Notes: generated by a model not told the origin, from the letters alone. A DNA stretch of 64,000 bases from Croceibacterium xixiisoli (GCF_009827305.1 NZ_WTYJ01000001.1:806001-870000); one strand, 5' to 3'. Positions 36,149-45,492 are shown, counted from the first letter of the stretch. Program-made: numbers and translations.

Positions 36149-37666
36149 TCAGTTCAGGCTGAAGCCGGGCGTTGCAGCCTCGGCCGACTGGGGCTGTACC
36201 GTGCCTGTGGAAGGCGTTTCCGCAGCGCCGATGGAGGGGCCGGCGGGGGCGGCATTGCCAATGGCGCGGGGGGCCGGACGCTCTGCGCCCGAAACGCCGT
36301 CATGTTCGCGGTTCAGCAGGAACTGCTGCCCGACTGTGGCGCTGCGATAGCCATCGGTCGGCAGCACGATGTCACCATCGTTGACCGGCGTGACGAGGTA
36401 AGGGGTCACAACGATTACCAGTTCGGTTTCACCGCGGCGGAACTCCGTGGATTTGAACAGATTGCCCAGAATCGGCAGGTCACCGACGCCCGGCGCCTTG
36501 TCGATCGTGTTGTTCGAATTGTTGCTCAGCAGGCCGGCGATCATGAAGCTCTGGCCAGAACCCAGCTCGATCGTCGTTTCAGCACGGCGCACGGTCAGCG
36601 CGGGAATCTGGAAACCTTCCAGCGTCACCGCGCCCTGGCTCGACAGTTCGGACACTTCCGGACGGACACGCAGGGAAATGCGACCATTGGTCAGCACCGT
36701 GGGCGTATAGGCCAGGCTGACGCCATATTTCTTGTACTGCACCGTCGTCGTTCCCAGCCCCTGCGACAGGGGAATGGGGAACTCGCCACCGGCCAGGAAT
36801 TCGGCAGTTTCGCCGGAAAGCGCGGTCAGATTGGGTTCGGACAGGGTGGTCACCAGGCCATCACGTTCGGCCAGATCGAGCGATCCGAGCAGGTCGAGGC
36901 CCAGGAAACGCCCCGCGCCGACAATCGTCGTGCCTGGAGAAATCGGGTCGATGGCGGTCGTGCCGGTCGCACCTTCAGCAAGAGTGCCGAGCGGACCGCC
37001 CGGGTTGTACTGGTTCGTGAAGGACCGGCCCTGACCGATGCCGAATTGGAAACCGCCGCTCGAATCCGCCGAACGCAGATTGGCGCCGAGCGTGCGGACC
37101 AGCGAGCGGCTGACCTCCGCAAAGCGCACGCGCAGGCTGACCTGCAGCGGCGTCGCGGTGCGCAGACGGGAAATCACATTGGCCTTTTCACCCATGAAGG
37201 CCTTGACCAGCCGTTCCGCCTCGGCCGCATCTTCCGGGCTGTTGATCGTCCCGGTCAGCAGTACGGTGCTGGCGCCCATGGTCGCGACCTGGATCTTGGC
37301 ATCGGGCATGGCCAGCGACAGCATCTGATCGACGCTGTCGATGTTGGAACCGACCCGGATATTGGCCGACCACACGATCGCGCCGGAACGGTCGCTGGCA
37401 TAGACGGTGGTTTCCCCGCCTGCCTTGCCGAAGACATAGAGTTGCCGCTGCGATTTCACCTGAACATCGGCGATGGTGTCGTCCGCCACGAAGATGTCGG
37501 TCATCGTGCCGGGCACCGAAACCAGCTGCCCGCGGCCGATCGACAGGATCAGATCCTGCGACGGGCGGGTGACGGACTGGGCCTGGGCCGGAACAGAGAG
37601 CACCGCTGCGAGCGGGGTGAGCGCGCATGCGGCGCCCAGCGCGGTCTGGAGAAGGCGGCGTTGCAT
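36149..37666 (-). CDS. cpaC: Tad pilus outer-membrane secretin CpaC (RcpA)
   Basis: Secretin channel for the pilus (505 aa). A signal peptide ends near 'SVPAQAQ'. An N-terminal 'RGQLVSVPGTMTDIFVADDT' T2SS/T3SS N-domain and a BON-like domain ('LLTGTINSPEDAAEAERLV') precede the secretin core ('SGETAEFLAGGEFPIPL', 'RAETTIELGSGQSFMIAGLL', 'GVGDLPILGNLFKS'). The C-terminal tail is Pro/Ala-rich. The frame is open to an ATG at 37726, but the ATG at 37666 has a strong GGGGGA ribosome site and gives the signal peptide directly, so it was preferred. Confidence 0.95.
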   Translation of the reverse strand: MQRRLLQTALGAACALTPLAAVLSVPAQAQSVTRPSQDLILSIGRGQLVSVPGTMTDIFVADDTIADVQVKSQRQLYVFGKAGGETTVYASDRSGAIVWSANIRVGSNIDSVDQMLSLAMPDAKIQVATMGASTVLLTGTINSPEDAAEAERLVKAFMGEKANVISRLRTATPLQVSLRVRFAEVSRSLVRTLGANLRSADSSGGFQFGIGQGRSFTNQYNPGGPLGTLAEGATGTTAIDPISPGTTIVGAGRFLGLDLLGSLDLAERDGLVTTLSEPNLTALSGETAEFLAGGEFPIPLSQGLGTTTVQYKKYGVSLAYTPTVLTNGRISLRVRPEVSELSSQGAVTLEGFQIPALTVRRAETTIELGSGQSFMIAGLLSNNSNNTIDKAPGVGDLPILGNLFKSTEFRRGETELVIVVTPYLVTPVNDGDIVLPTDGYRSATVGQQFLLNREHDGVSGAERPAPRAIGNAAPAGPSIGAAETPSTGTVQPQSAEAATPGFSLN

Positions 37667-37729
37667 CGGATTTCCCCCAATATGATGAGCAGCGCTCTGG
37701 CGGATGAGTGGGATCTGGCGGTTCATGGC

Positions 37730-38752
37730 TTACTTGCCTGCCGCTTCTTCAGTGGTGGATTTGCCGCGGGTGACGCGGACGACCGGACCCGAGGGGCGCG
37801 GTGCCGCCTGAACCATGCCGGGGCCGGCGGGCGCAGCGGCGACCATCGCCGGAGCTTCGGAGCGGGCCGTGGGAATGGTGCTGCGCTGGAAACGGGATAC
37901 GTCGGCGCCGGTGACGAAGCTGGAGGCGCCTTCCTGCGGGCGGGCCATGGCCGTGCGAAGCAGGCGTTCCTCTTCGTCCCGGCTGGCGCCATCGGGCAGA
38001 TCGACCGCGCCGGAGGCGATGGCGCGTTCCAGATCGGTCTGATTGTCGGCGATGGAGCGCAGCGACAGGCTGAGCGTGCCGATGGTCTGGGCGACCTGAA
38101 TCTTCTCGGCCATTTTCGGCGTCGCTTCCAGCGTCACGGTGCGGAACTGGCGAACCACGGTCTTGCCGGCTTCGTCGGTGGTCGATTCGGTCGACTGGTC
38201 GGTGGCCAGCACCCGCATATTGCGCAGGAAGGTTTCCGTTGCGCGCAGCGGAGCACCGTCGCCTTCGCCGCTGATCGACTGAGTCAGCATCAGATCGACC
38301 TGGTCGCCGGGGAAGATGAAGCCGGCAACGCCGGTGCGGGCCGAAACCGAAATCGTGACGGCGCGCATGCCGGCGCCAAGGGCCGCCGCCAAGAAGCCAC
38401 GGTCACCGGGGGCAACGAGCGAACCCTGGGTCACCGGTTCACCGGCGGTCACCGCATGGCGCACCACGGTGCCGAGCAGCTTCGACATGTCCGATTCGCC
38501 GTCGACGAAATAGGCGTCCTTGACCATTTCGGCGGGCCACAGCTGATAGCCAACGGCATCTGCCGTGATGATGGTGCCGACGGGCAGGCCCCGCTTGGCG
38601 ACCAGCACCTTGGGCCCATCCTGCTGTTGCTGTACCACAACAGCGGCGGCCTGCGGGGCAGGCGCACCCGCGAACATGCTCCGCGCTGCAAGAGCGGTCC
38701 CGATCGCAATGACCATTGCCCCCAGCAGCAGTACCAGCTTCTTCCTGTCCAT
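37730..38752 (-). CDS. cpaB: Flp pilus assembly protein CpaB (RcpC)
   Basis: Periplasmic component of the Tad machine (340 aa) anchored by one N-terminal helix ('LVLLLGAMVIAIGTALAA'). The SAF/antifreeze-like region follows ('LVAKRGLPVGTIITADAV' and 'MLGTVVRHAVTAGEPVTQGS'-like stretch), then the RcpC domain ('GMRAVTISVSARTGVAGFIF' and 'PGDQVDLMLTQS'). The last 70 residues are Pro/Ala-rich and probably disordered. An A/T-rich 71-bp gap with a possible promoter lies upstream, after cpaA. Confidence 0.95.
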   Translation of the reverse strand: MDRKKLVLLLGAMVIAIGTALAARSMFAGAPAPQAAAVVVQQQQDGPKVLVAKRGLPVGTIITADAVGYQLWPAEMVKDAYFVDGESDMSKLLGTVVRHAVTAGEPVTQGSLVAPGDRGFLAAALGAGMRAVTISVSARTGVAGFIFPGDQVDLMLTQSISGEGDGAPLRATETFLRNMRVLATDQSTESTTDEAGKTVVRQFRTVTLEATPKMAEKIQVAQTIGTLSLSLRSIADNQTDLERAIASGAVDLPDGASRDEEERLLRTAMARPQEGASSFVTGADVSRFQRSTIPTARSEAPAMVAAAPAGPGMVQAAPRPSGPVVRVTRGKSTTEEAAGK

Positions 38753-38785
38753 GGTGCGTGACGCCCCTCAAAATCCAAATATGGT

Positions 38786-38815
38786 ATTATTCTTGCATAT
38801 CAGGCAATTGGTTAA
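38786..38815 (-). promoter_or_regulatory. Possible internal promoter before cpaB
   Basis: On the minus strand TTAACC (38810-38815), an 18-base spacer and AATAAT (38786-38791) approximate a sigma-70 promoter (4/6 and 5/6). It lies in an unusually A/T-rich 71-bp gap between cpaA and cpaB. Confidence 0.3.
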
Positions 38816-38823
38816 GAACGAGT

Positions 38824-39315
38824 TCACCCAATTGCCGGAGTGTTACTTGCCTGTGGCAGATAGTTTGTTCCGATTACCCACAGCGACGCCAAGGTTATTG
38901 CCACGCCATAGGGAATCGCCAGCCTTTCGCGCTGCCGACGCATCACGTGCCAGGCGCCGAACACGATGGTCAGCAGGCCACCGATCAGCGCCATGATGAT
39001 GATCAGGTTCAGGAATTGTGCCGGCGGGATCCACAGGGCCAGTGCGGTCAGCAGCTTCACATCGCCACCGCCCATGGCGCGAATCGCGAACAGCCCCGAC
39101 AGCACGACCAGCGATCCGGTGGCCAGCGCGATCTGCAACGCGACACCGGGCCAAAGTGACAGGCCGGACGCCCACCAGAACAGCGGCGCAGCCAGCGCGA
39201 TGCCAAGGTTCAGCCAATTGCCGATGTGCCGGCTGCGCAGATCGGTGAACGCTGCAAACAGCAGCGCGATTGCCAATCCGGCAAGCAGCACATATTTGAA
39301 CGGATCATCAAGCAT
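38824..39315 (-). CDS. cpaA: Prepilin peptidase CpaA (TadV), A24 family
   Basis: Membrane-embedded aspartyl peptidase (163 aa) that cleaves the leader of Flp-type prepilins. The two catalytic aspartates are seen in 'FTDLRSRHIGNWLN' (about residue 26) and in the GxGD-type motif 'MGGGDVKLLTALALW' (about residue 83). The short form without an N-terminal methylase domain is typical for Tad systems. It is first in the operon. No flp pilin gene or tadE/F-like pseudopilin lies upstream or elsewhere in this window, so its substrates are encoded elsewhere or lost. Confidence 0.94.
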   Translation of the reverse strand: MLDDPFKYVLLAGLAIALLFAAFTDLRSRHIGNWLNLGIALAAPLFWWASGLSLWPGVALQIALATGSLVVLSGLFAIRAMGGGDVKLLTALALWIPPAQFLNLIIIMALIGGLLTIVFGAWHVMRRQRERLAIPYGVAITLASLWVIGTNYLPQASNTPAIG

Positions 39316-39397
39316 GGGAACCCCCGGGAACTCAGGGAACGCTTGCTAGCGCTTATGGCTTACCAAACAGTAACTACTGAAAAGTCCGGAATTTGCG

Positions 39398-40381
39398 GTG
39401 CAGAAGGAATGGGGTGCTGACAGGGTGAACCGTCGCTTCATTCCTGATGACGCATCGGAATGGGTCTGGGCGGCGCCCGATGGCCATCGGATCCGGCGGA
39501 TCGACTGGTCGCCTCCGCTGCCTGGTGTTGGCGGGGCAGATGGGCCGCGCGGATCGCTGCTGTTCGTCGGTGGCCTGGGCGAAGCCTATGAAAAATATCT
39601 CGAAACCTTCGATCACTGGCGCGGCCAGGGCTGGCAGGTGTCATCGGCGGATTGGCGCGGCCAGGCCGGATCGGGCCGGCTGGGGCATGACGGGCCGGTG
39701 GTACATGCGGTCAGCTTCGATGTCTGGCTGGAAGATTTCGCCGCACTCTGGCGGGACTGGGCCAGCCGGGCGACGGGCCCGCGCGTGCTGGTCGGGCATT
39801 CCATGGGCGGACATCTTTCGCTGCGGGCTGTGGCAGAACGGCGACTCGATCCCCTGCCCGATGCGGTGGTGCTCTCCGCCCCGATGATCGGCATCGGGCC
39901 ATCCTTCGTGCCGCTGGCTCAGTTGCGCATGGTCGCGGCGCTGATGAATGCGACCGGTGACAGCCGGCGCGCGGCGTGGCGCTGGGATGTCGATCGTCCG
40001 GCGGCGCTGGCGGCGCGGCAGCAGCTGCTGACGCATGATGATGCGCGCTATCAGGATGAATTGTGGTGGCGGCGGGAACGGCCGGAAATCTCCATGGGGC
40101 CGGCCAGCTGGGGCTGGGTCCGGGCGGCACTGGCTTCGATCGCGGTGCTGCAGCGGCCCGGATTGCTGGAAACGGTCGATCGGCCGATGCTGATCTTCGG
40201 CACTTCCGCTGATCGGCTGGTCCGCTGGCAGGCCATTCGCCGGGCGGCTTCGCGCTTGCCCCAAGCCGAACTGATCGGTTTCGGGCCGGAAGCACGGCAT
40301 GAAATCCTGCGCGAAACCGACGCGGTTCGCGGCCGCGCCCTTGACGCGATCGACGGCTTCCTCGACCGGATCTGCGCGTGA
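39398..40381 (+). CDS. Alpha/beta hydrolase, lysophospholipase/monoacylglycerol-lipase-like
   Basis: Serine hydrolase of 327 aa with the nucleophile elbow GHSMGG (Ser at about residue 135), 'SADWRGQAGSG' as the usual 'D-x-R-G-x-G-x-S'-like loop before it, and a late acid/His pair in 'LIFGTSADRLV' and 'FGPEARHEILRE'. This matches the Serine hydrolase/PldB-like group, which hydrolyse lysophospholipids or monoacylglycerols; the substrate is inferred. The start may be the GTG at 39398 or the GTG at 39425, and the latter has GGGG at a better distance. The stop overlaps the ATG of the next gene by one base, so the two form an operon divergent from cpaA. Confidence 0.88.
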   Translation: MQKEWGADRVNRRFIPDDASEWVWAAPDGHRIRRIDWSPPLPGVGGADGPRGSLLFVGGLGEAYEKYLETFDHWRGQGWQVSSADWRGQAGSGRLGHDGPVVHAVSFDVWLEDFAALWRDWASRATGPRVLVGHSMGGHLSLRAVAERRLDPLPDAVVLSAPMIGIGPSFVPLAQLRMVAALMNATGDSRRAAWRWDVDRPAALAARQQLLTHDDARYQDELWWRRERPEISMGPASWGWVRAALASIAVLQRPGLLETVDRPMLIFGTSADRLVRWQAIRRAASRLPQAELIGFGPEARHEILRETDAVRGRALDAIDGFLDRICA

Positions 40382-41508
40382 TGATCGAGAATTGGGATAT
40401 TGCCGTGATCGGCGCTGGCATGGCCGGTGCCAGCATCGCCGCCGAACTGGCCCCGCACGCCCGGGTGCTGTTGCTGGAGGCGGAGGATCGCCCCGGCTAT
40501 CACGCCACCGGGCGATCTGCCGCCTTCTGGGAAGAATGCTATGGCGGGCCTGATGTTGCGCCGCTGACCCTGGCGTCCGGCCCCTATCTGCGGGAACGCA
40601 ATCTGCTGACCCGGCGCGGCGCGCTCTATATTGCCCGGCACGACAATCTGGCGGCGGTGGAAGCGTTCGAGGCGCGTTTCGCCGGAACCGGAGTTGTCCT
40701 CGAACGCATGGACCGGGACGCGTTGGGGCAAATCGTGCCGGGCATCCGCCCGCCATGGAGCCTTGCCGTGGCGCAGGCCGGCTGTTCAGACATCGATGTG
40801 GCCGCGCTGCACCAGCATTTTCTGCGCCAGGGGCAGCGGAGCGGCGTGGAACTGCGCAGCTCTGCCCGGTTGCGCGCCGCCCAGCATGACGGGGCAGGCT
40901 GGCTGCTGCAGTTCGAAACCGGCGCTGCCGTGCGTGCGGGCATCATCGTCAATGCCGCTGGCGCCTGGGCCGATCAGGTCGCGAGCATCGCCGGAGCGGA
41001 GCCGCTGGGCGTGGCGCCGCTGCGCCGCACGGTGGTGCAGTTGCGGACCGATCCTGCGCCGCCGAACCGGCTGCCGCTGGTGCTCGATCTGATGGGCGAA
41101 TTCTACTTCAAGCCGGAAAGTGGCCGCCTGTGGCTCAGCCCGCATGACGAAACGCCCAGCCCGGCCTGCGATGCCGCACCCGAAGAGCTCGATGTCGCGC
41201 TGGCGATCGACCGGCTGGAACAGGTGGTTGACTGGCAGGTGCAGGCCGTGGAACGCAAATGGGCCGGGCTGCGCAGCTTCGCGCCCGATCGCCGGCCGAT
41301 CTTTGGGTTCGATCAGCACTGCCCGGGATTCTTCTGGTTCGCCGGGCAGGGCGGTTTCGGCATCCAGACCGCCCCGGCGGCGGCCCGGCTGGGGGCGCAA
41401 CTGCTGCTCGGCCATGGGGGCGATGGCATGACCGAGGCGCTCGATCCGGCGCTCTATTCCCCATTCCGTTTCCGCCAGACCGTTCCGGATCATTGCGAAC
41501 CGGTGTAG
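40381..41508 (+). CDS. FAD-dependent oxidoreductase of the DAO family
   Basis: Flavoprotein of 375 aa. The N-terminal FAD-binding motif 'AVIGAGMAGASIAAELA' (GxGxxG) is followed by an acidic residue ending strand 2 ('LLLEAEDRPGYHATGRS'), and a second FAD-contact stretch 'FWFAGQGGFGIQTAP' lies near the end. The sequence 'IVNAAGAWADQVA' is typical of DAO-family amine or amino-acid oxidases and dehydrogenases. The substrate (a D-amino acid, N-methyl amino acid or similar) is not determined. It is coupled to the preceding hydrolase gene by an overlap (GTGATGA). It converges on the DJ-1 pseudogene with 1 bp between stops. Confidence 0.9.
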   Translation: MIENWDIAVIGAGMAGASIAAELAPHARVLLLEAEDRPGYHATGRSAAFWEECYGGPDVAPLTLASGPYLRERNLLTRRGALYIARHDNLAAVEAFEARFAGTGVVLERMDRDALGQIVPGIRPPWSLAVAQAGCSDIDVAALHQHFLRQGQRSGVELRSSARLRAAQHDGAGWLLQFETGAAVRAGIIVNAAGAWADQVASIAGAEPLGVAPLRRTVVQLRTDPAPPNRLPLVLDLMGEFYFKPESGRLWLSPHDETPSPACDAAPEELDVALAIDRLEQVVDWQVQAVERKWAGLRSFAPDRRPIFGFDQHCPGFFWFAGQGGFGIQTAPAAARLGAQLLLGHGGDGMTEALDPALYSPFRFRQTVPDHCEPV

Positions 41509-41509
41509 C

Positions 41510-42117
41510 TCACCCGTCGTGCATTCCCGCCAGCCTGGCTGCATCCCTGCTGAAATCGGCGGCCATCATGATCATCTGCTGCTTCACGGCCTCGGGCGCG
41601 CTGCTCATCGATCCGGCGTTGAAGGGCGGATCGGGATCATATTCGCTCATCAACTGGGTGCATTCTGCATAGGTCTGCCCGCGCAGTTCCGCCACCATCG
41701 CCAGCCCGAAATCCAGCCCGGATGTCACCCCCGCGCCGGTGATACGGTTGCGGTCGCGCACCACACGTGCATCGGTGGGGATCGCGCCGAACCCGCTCAG
41801 CGTATCGCGGCACGACCAATGCGATGTCGCCTTGTAACCGCGCAGCAATCCCGCCTTGCCCAGGATCAGCGACCCTGAACACACGCTGGTGACATAGGTG
41901 CGCGGGAACCCCGGTCGGCGATGAAGCCGATGGTGGCCGGATTCTGCGCGGCGGCAGTGGTGCCGGTGGTGCCGCCCGGGGCGAACAGCACGGTCAGATC
42001 GCGCGGGCAGGTCTCGAATGTTGCGTGGGACATGATGATTACCCCGGTGTCGCTGGTCACCGGCTCCATGGTTTTGGCCACCAGCAGCACGCGGGCGCCC
42101 ATCAGCGCGCCGAACAT
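41510..42117 (-). pseudogene. Frameshifted DJ-1/PfpI family gene
   Basis: Two minus-strand frames together encode one DJ-1/PfpI-like protein of the isonitrile-hydratase or transcription-regulator-like kind. The first (from 42117) covers 'EPVTSDTGVIIMSHATFETC' and 'LFAPGGTTGTTAAAQNPAT' up to 'IGFIADRG'. The second (stop 41510) resumes with 'YVTSVCSGSLILGKAGLL', which contains the nucleophile-elbow cysteine, and runs to the natural end. The break lies near 41899-41912 and is explained by loss of one base. The ATG at 42117 also starts inside the fold: the in-frame stretch before it back to the rnhA stop has 'KLIGPQS' but no good start codon. It is either a decayed gene or a sequencing error. Confidence 0.8.
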
Positions 42118-42258
42118 GCTTTGCGGTCCGATCAGTTTGCTGCCTGTCGATAGGGCATTATGTCCACCGACGGGTTCGGGGGCGTGGTCAGAAGCGACAA
42201 TCTCCGCAAAGACTGCTCTATTCTCCGCAAAGCCCGGTTCTGCGTACAGCCTTGACTG

Positions 42259-42699
42259 TCAGCCCGCTGTTTTCTTCAGCGCGGCATCGCTGGCGAGTTT
42301 GTCGACCCGTTCGTTTTCCGGGTGCCCGGAATGGCCCTTGACCCATTCCCATTCGATCTTGTGCGGTTTGGCCGCCGCGATCAGATCGTGCCACAATTCG
42401 GCATTGCGGACCGGCTTCTTGCTGGCGTTGACCCAGCCGTTTTTCTGCCAGCCATGGCGCCATTTGGTCATGCCATCGATCACATAGCGGCTGTCGGTAT
42501 GCACCGTCACCTCGCAGGGTTCGATCAGCGCGCCCAGGGCGCGAATCACCGCCGTCATTTCCATCTGATTGTTGGTGGTGGACGGCTCGTGCCCCGACAG
42601 TTCTTTTTCGTGAACGCCCATACGCAGCAGCGCGCCCCAGCCGCCCGGGCCGGGATTTCCCTTGCAGGCGCCGTCGGTGAAAATTTCGACATGCTTCAT
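42259..42699 (-). CDS. rnhA: Ribonuclease HI
   Basis: Enzyme (146 aa) that degrades the RNA strand of RNA-DNA hybrids, such as replication primers and R-loops. All four metal-binding carboxylates are visible: Asp9 in '[15 protein letters not shown]', Glu47 in 'NNQMEMTA', Asp69 in 'VHTDSRYV' and Asp133 in 'ERVDKLA', with the catalytic His in '[10 protein letters not shown]'. Length is normal. It is the third gene of the ispH-thrB-rnhA operon, a linkage common in Alphaproteobacteria, starting 17 bp after thrB. Confidence 0.97.
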   Translation of the reverse strand: MKHVEIFTDGACKGNPGPGGWGALLRMGVHEKELSGHEPSTTNNQMEMTAVIRALGALIEPCEVTVHTDSRYVIDGMTKWRHGWQKNGWVNASKKPVRNAELWHDLIAAAKPHKIEWEWVKGHSGHPENERVDKLASDAALKKTAG

Positions 42700-42716
42700 G
42701 CCGATGTCATGCCTTA

Positions 42717-43682
42717 TTAGCGGGTTGCTGCAAAGACCGTGCTGCCCTGTGCGGCGTAGAAGCGCAACCGCCGGGCGAAATCCATCGGATCCTTGCGCAT
42801 CACCAGCGCGTCGGCCGGGGTGTGCAGCCAGTCATAGGCGCGGGTCGCGATGAAGCGTATGGCCGCGCCGCGTGCCAGCACGGGCAGGGCCTGCCATTCG
42901 GCCTCGCTCAACGTCCGTTGCGACAGATAGCCTTCGATCAAATTGCGGGAGACATCTTCGCGGAAGGTGCCGTCCTTTTCGAACGACCATGCCGCATGGG
43001 TCACCGCCAGATCATAGGCGATCGTGTCGGTGCAGGCGAAATAGAAATCGATCAGCCCGCTGACATTCTCACCCAGCAACAGCACATTGTCAGGGAACAA
43101 ATCGGCATGGATCACCCCGCGCGGCAGATCCTGCGGCCAGTTTGTCGCCAGCCAGGCGAGCTCGGTTGCCACCAGTTCGGGCAGGGCAGGATCGATCCGG
43201 CTCAGACCTTCCGTGCCGCAGGCTGCGAACAGCCGCTGCCATTCGGCCATGCCCATGCTGTTGGGGCGCTGGCCTGGGAAATCAGCGGCATGGTCATGCA
43301 GCCCCGCCAGCGCCGCGCCGACCGCGCGCGCCTGCTGCGCGGTCGGCACGTCAATCGAAACGCCGGGCAGGAACTCGGTCAGCGCTACGGCCTTTTCGCC
43401 GATCATGCGGAAGGCGGCGCCATCCCGGTCGTGGATCGTGCGCGGAACCGGGCTGCCGTTGTCGGCCAGATGATCCAGCAGGCCCAGGAAGAACGGCAGA
43501 TCGCTCAGTTCGATCCGGTTTTCATACATCGTCAGGATGTAACGGTTGCTGGTGGTTTCGATCAGCCAGTTGGAATTGGAAACACCCTCGGCAATGCCCT
43601 TGGCCGAAATCAGATCGCCCACATCGTAATGGCTGATCAGCGCGGACAGCTCTGCCGCAGAAAGCGTGGTGTAAACGGCCAT
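42717..43682 (-). CDS. thrB: Homoserine kinase (ThrB2, APH-fold)
   Basis: Phosphorylates homoserine to O-phosphohomoserine for threonine synthesis. This is the aminoglycoside-phosphotransferase-fold type found in Alphaproteobacteria and Pseudomonas, not the GHMP-type ThrB. Key motifs are '[13 protein letters not shown]' (nucleotide loop), the catalytic '[14 protein letters not shown]' (Brenner-type motif with Asp and Asn) and '[19 protein letters not shown]' (DFG-like metal Asp). Length is 321 aa, as expected. It follows ispH by 7 bp. Its product pathway connects with the threonine deaminase encoded at 54897-56132, though not on the same operon. Confidence 0.96.
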   Translation of the reverse strand: MAVYTTLSAAELSALISHYDVGDLISAKGIAEGVSNSNWLIETTSNRYILTMYENRIELSDLPFFLGLLDHLADNGSPVPRTIHDRDGAAFRMIGEKAVALTEFLPGVSIDVPTAQQARAVGAALAGLHDHAADFPGQRPNSMGMAEWQRLFAACGTEGLSRIDPALPELVATELAWLATNWPQDLPRGVIHADLFPDNVLLLGENVSGLIDFYFACTDTIAYDLAVTHAAWSFEKDGTFREDVSRNLIEGYLSQRTLSEAEWQALPVLARGAAIRFIATRAYDWLHTPADALVMRKDPMDFARRLRFYAAQGSTVFAATR

Positions 43683-43689
43683 GCTGCAA

Positions 43690-44664
43690 TCAGTCCATCA
43701 ACTGGCGGGGCAGTTTGAACACCATCTTTTCTTCGGCGGTCACGGCGGTGTGCTCTTCCACCTGGCGCCATTCGCCCAGCCGTTCGATGACCTCGCGGAC
43801 CAGCATTTCAGGGGCGGACGCACCGGCGGTCAGGCCCACGGTGGTGACGCCATCCAGCCAGGCCTGCTCGATTTCGCTGGCCCGCTGGATCAGCCGGGCC
43901 GGGGTGCCGCAGCGTTCGGACACTTCGACCAGGCGCACGGAATTGGAGGAGTTGGGCGCACCGATCACCAGCACCAGCTCTGCCTGAGGGGCGATCATCT
44001 TGACCGCCGCCTGGCGGTTTGAGGTGGCGTAACAAATGTCTTCGGCCTTGGGGCCGGCGATGTCCGGATATTTTTCCTTCAGCGCATCCAGCACCTGGCC
44101 CGTGTCATCGACCGACAGTGTCGTCTGGGTCAGGAACGCCAGCGGGGTGCCCGGGGCGAAATCCAGCGCGGCGACATCCTCGATCGTTTCGATCAGGGTC
44201 ATCTGCCCTTCCGGAACCTGGCCGAAGGTGCCGATCACCTCGGGGTGGCCGCGATGCCCGACGAACACGATATGCCGGCCGGCTTCCACCTGGCGTTCGG
44301 CCTGGCGATGGACCTTGCTCACCAGCGGGCAGGTGGCATCGACATAGGTCATGCCGCGTTCCTGCGCCTCGGCCGGCACGGATTTGGGCACGCCATGGGC
44401 ACTGAACACGACCGGCGCGCCTTCGGGCACATCTTCCAGCTCTTCGACGAAAACCGCGCCCTTCGCCTTCAACCCATCCACCACGAAACGGTTGTGCACG
44501 ATTTCATGGCGCACATAGACCGGCGCGCCATATCGCTCGATCGCCCGCTCGACGATTTCGATGGCCCGATCCACCCCGGCGCAGAAGCCGCGAGGGGCCG
44601 CGATCAGCACGGTCAGCGGCAGTCGGGTGGTGCCGGCGGTGGTTTCTTGAAAGGCAGTGTTCAT
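43690..44664 (-). CDS. ispH: 4-hydroxy-3-methylbut-2-enyl diphosphate reductase
   Basis: Last enzyme of the MEP (non-mevalonate) isoprenoid pathway; makes IPP and DMAPP with a [4Fe-4S] cluster. The three cluster cysteines are in '[17 protein letters not shown]' (Cys28), '[14 protein letters not shown]' and '[11 protein letters not shown]'. Substrate-binding stretches '[10 protein letters not shown]', '[10 protein letters not shown]', '[12 protein letters not shown]' and '[11 protein letters not shown]' are intact. At 324 aa the length is standard. It is the first gene of the ispH-thrB-rnhA operon and divergent from the lipoprotein gene at 44738. Confidence 0.98.
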   Translation of the reverse strand: MNTAFQETTAGTTRLPLTVLIAAPRGFCAGVDRAIEIVERAIERYGAPVYVRHEIVHNRFVVDGLKAKGAVFVEELEDVPEGAPVVFSAHGVPKSVPAEAQERGMTYVDATCPLVSKVHRQAERQVEAGRHIVFVGHRGHPEVIGTFGQVPEGQMTLIETIEDVAALDFAPGTPLAFLTQTTLSVDDTGQVLDALKEKYPDIAGPKAEDICYATSNRQAAVKMIAPQAELVLVIGAPNSSNSVRLVEVSERCGTPARLIQRASEIEQAWLDGVTTVGLTAGASAPEMLVREVIERLGEWRQVEEHTAVTAEEKMVFKLPRQLMD

Positions 44665-44737
44665 CCGGGCCGCTCTAGCGGTTGTCGCTCCGCGGCGAAA
44701 GGTCTAGGGGCAGCGGATTATTGAACGAGGAATTCGG

Positions 44738-45388
44738 ATGATCGCTCGCACAGCGTTGTTTGCCGTCGTGGTTGCTGCCGCGGGCCTTGCAGGCTGCAAG
44801 TCGGAAGGGGACATCGTGATTGAACAGGGGGTGGGAATCACCGCCCTGCGTTCGACCTGTCCGGCGGTGGGCGTGCCGTTCTACACCGGTGATGTCACCA
44901 CCTTCGCCCCCGGCGATGCCCGCACCGCCGATGCGCTGGATGTTTCGGCGACGATCACCAATGTCCGCACCAGCTGCAATGATTCGGGCGAACAGATCGC
45001 TGTTTCCGCCAATTTCGACGTGCTGGGGCTGCGCCGCGATACCCGTGGCGCGCGTTCGGTCGAACTGCCGTATTTCGCCACGGTCGTGCGCGGCGGCACC
45101 TCTGTGGTGGCCAAGCGGATCGGCACGGTCACGCTCAATTTCGCCGATGGTGAAGCGCGCGCCCAGGCGCAGGGGACCGGTGGTGCCCAGGTGAATCGTG
45201 CGGCCGCGACGCTGCCGGATGATATTCGCGAACGCATCACCCGTCGTCGCCGCGCCGGTGACGAAGATGCGGCCATGGATCCGCTCGCCACCCCCGAAGT
45301 GAAGGCGGCGCTGGCGCGCACGAGTTTCGAACTGCTGATCGGGTTCCAGCTGACCAATGATCAGCTGGCCTATAACGCCACCCGTTAA
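44738..45388 (+). CDS. Hypothetical lipoprotein
   Basis: Exported lipoprotein of 216 aa. The signal has a clear lipobox 'GLAGC' (Cys at about residue 20). The mature part looks like a beta-sandwich with a 'GVPFYTGDVTTFAP' segment and alternating hydrophobic strands ('IAVSANFDVLGL', 'VELPYFATVV', 'RIGTVTLNF'). A basic 'ERITRRRRAGDE' stretch precedes a C-terminal helix. Two further cysteines ('RSTCPAVG' and 'VRTSCND') could pair. GAGGA lies about 10 nt before the ATG. I do not recognise a named family. It lies just upstream of argS, with a hairpin between them. Confidence 0.8.
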   Translation: MIARTALFAVVVAAAGLAGCKSEGDIVIEQGVGITALRSTCPAVGVPFYTGDVTTFAPGDARTADALDVSATITNVRTSCNDSGEQIAVSANFDVLGLRRDTRGARSVELPYFATVVRGGTSVVAKRIGTVTLNFADGEARAQAQGTGGAQVNRAAATLPDDIRERITRRRRAGDEDAAMDPLATPEVKAALARTSFELLIGFQLTNDQLAYNATR

Positions 45389-45437
45389 GGCTGCGCCCCT
45401 GACGGGGGTTGCAATCGGGCTGATCCCCGGCAAACCC

Positions 45438-45470
45438 ATGCGACCGGCACGAATTGTGCGCCGGTCGCAT
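45438..45470 (+). terminator. Hairpin between lipoprotein gene and argS
   Basis: An 11-bp perfect stem (ATGCGACCGGC / GCCGGTCGCAT) with an 11-base loop. It ends 22 bp before the argS ATG and is followed by an A/T-rich but not T-only stretch. It could terminate the lipoprotein transcript or form a leader structure for argS. Confidence 0.4.
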
Positions 45471-45492
45471 CATCATATTTACAGAAGATCCC

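Noticed and set aside
36302-38761. Plus-strand open frame of 819 codons across cpaC and cpaB
   Set aside because: It lies entirely antisense to two well-recognised pilus genes; its translation is His/Gly/Arg/Gln-rich low-quality sequence typical of high-GC shadow frames.
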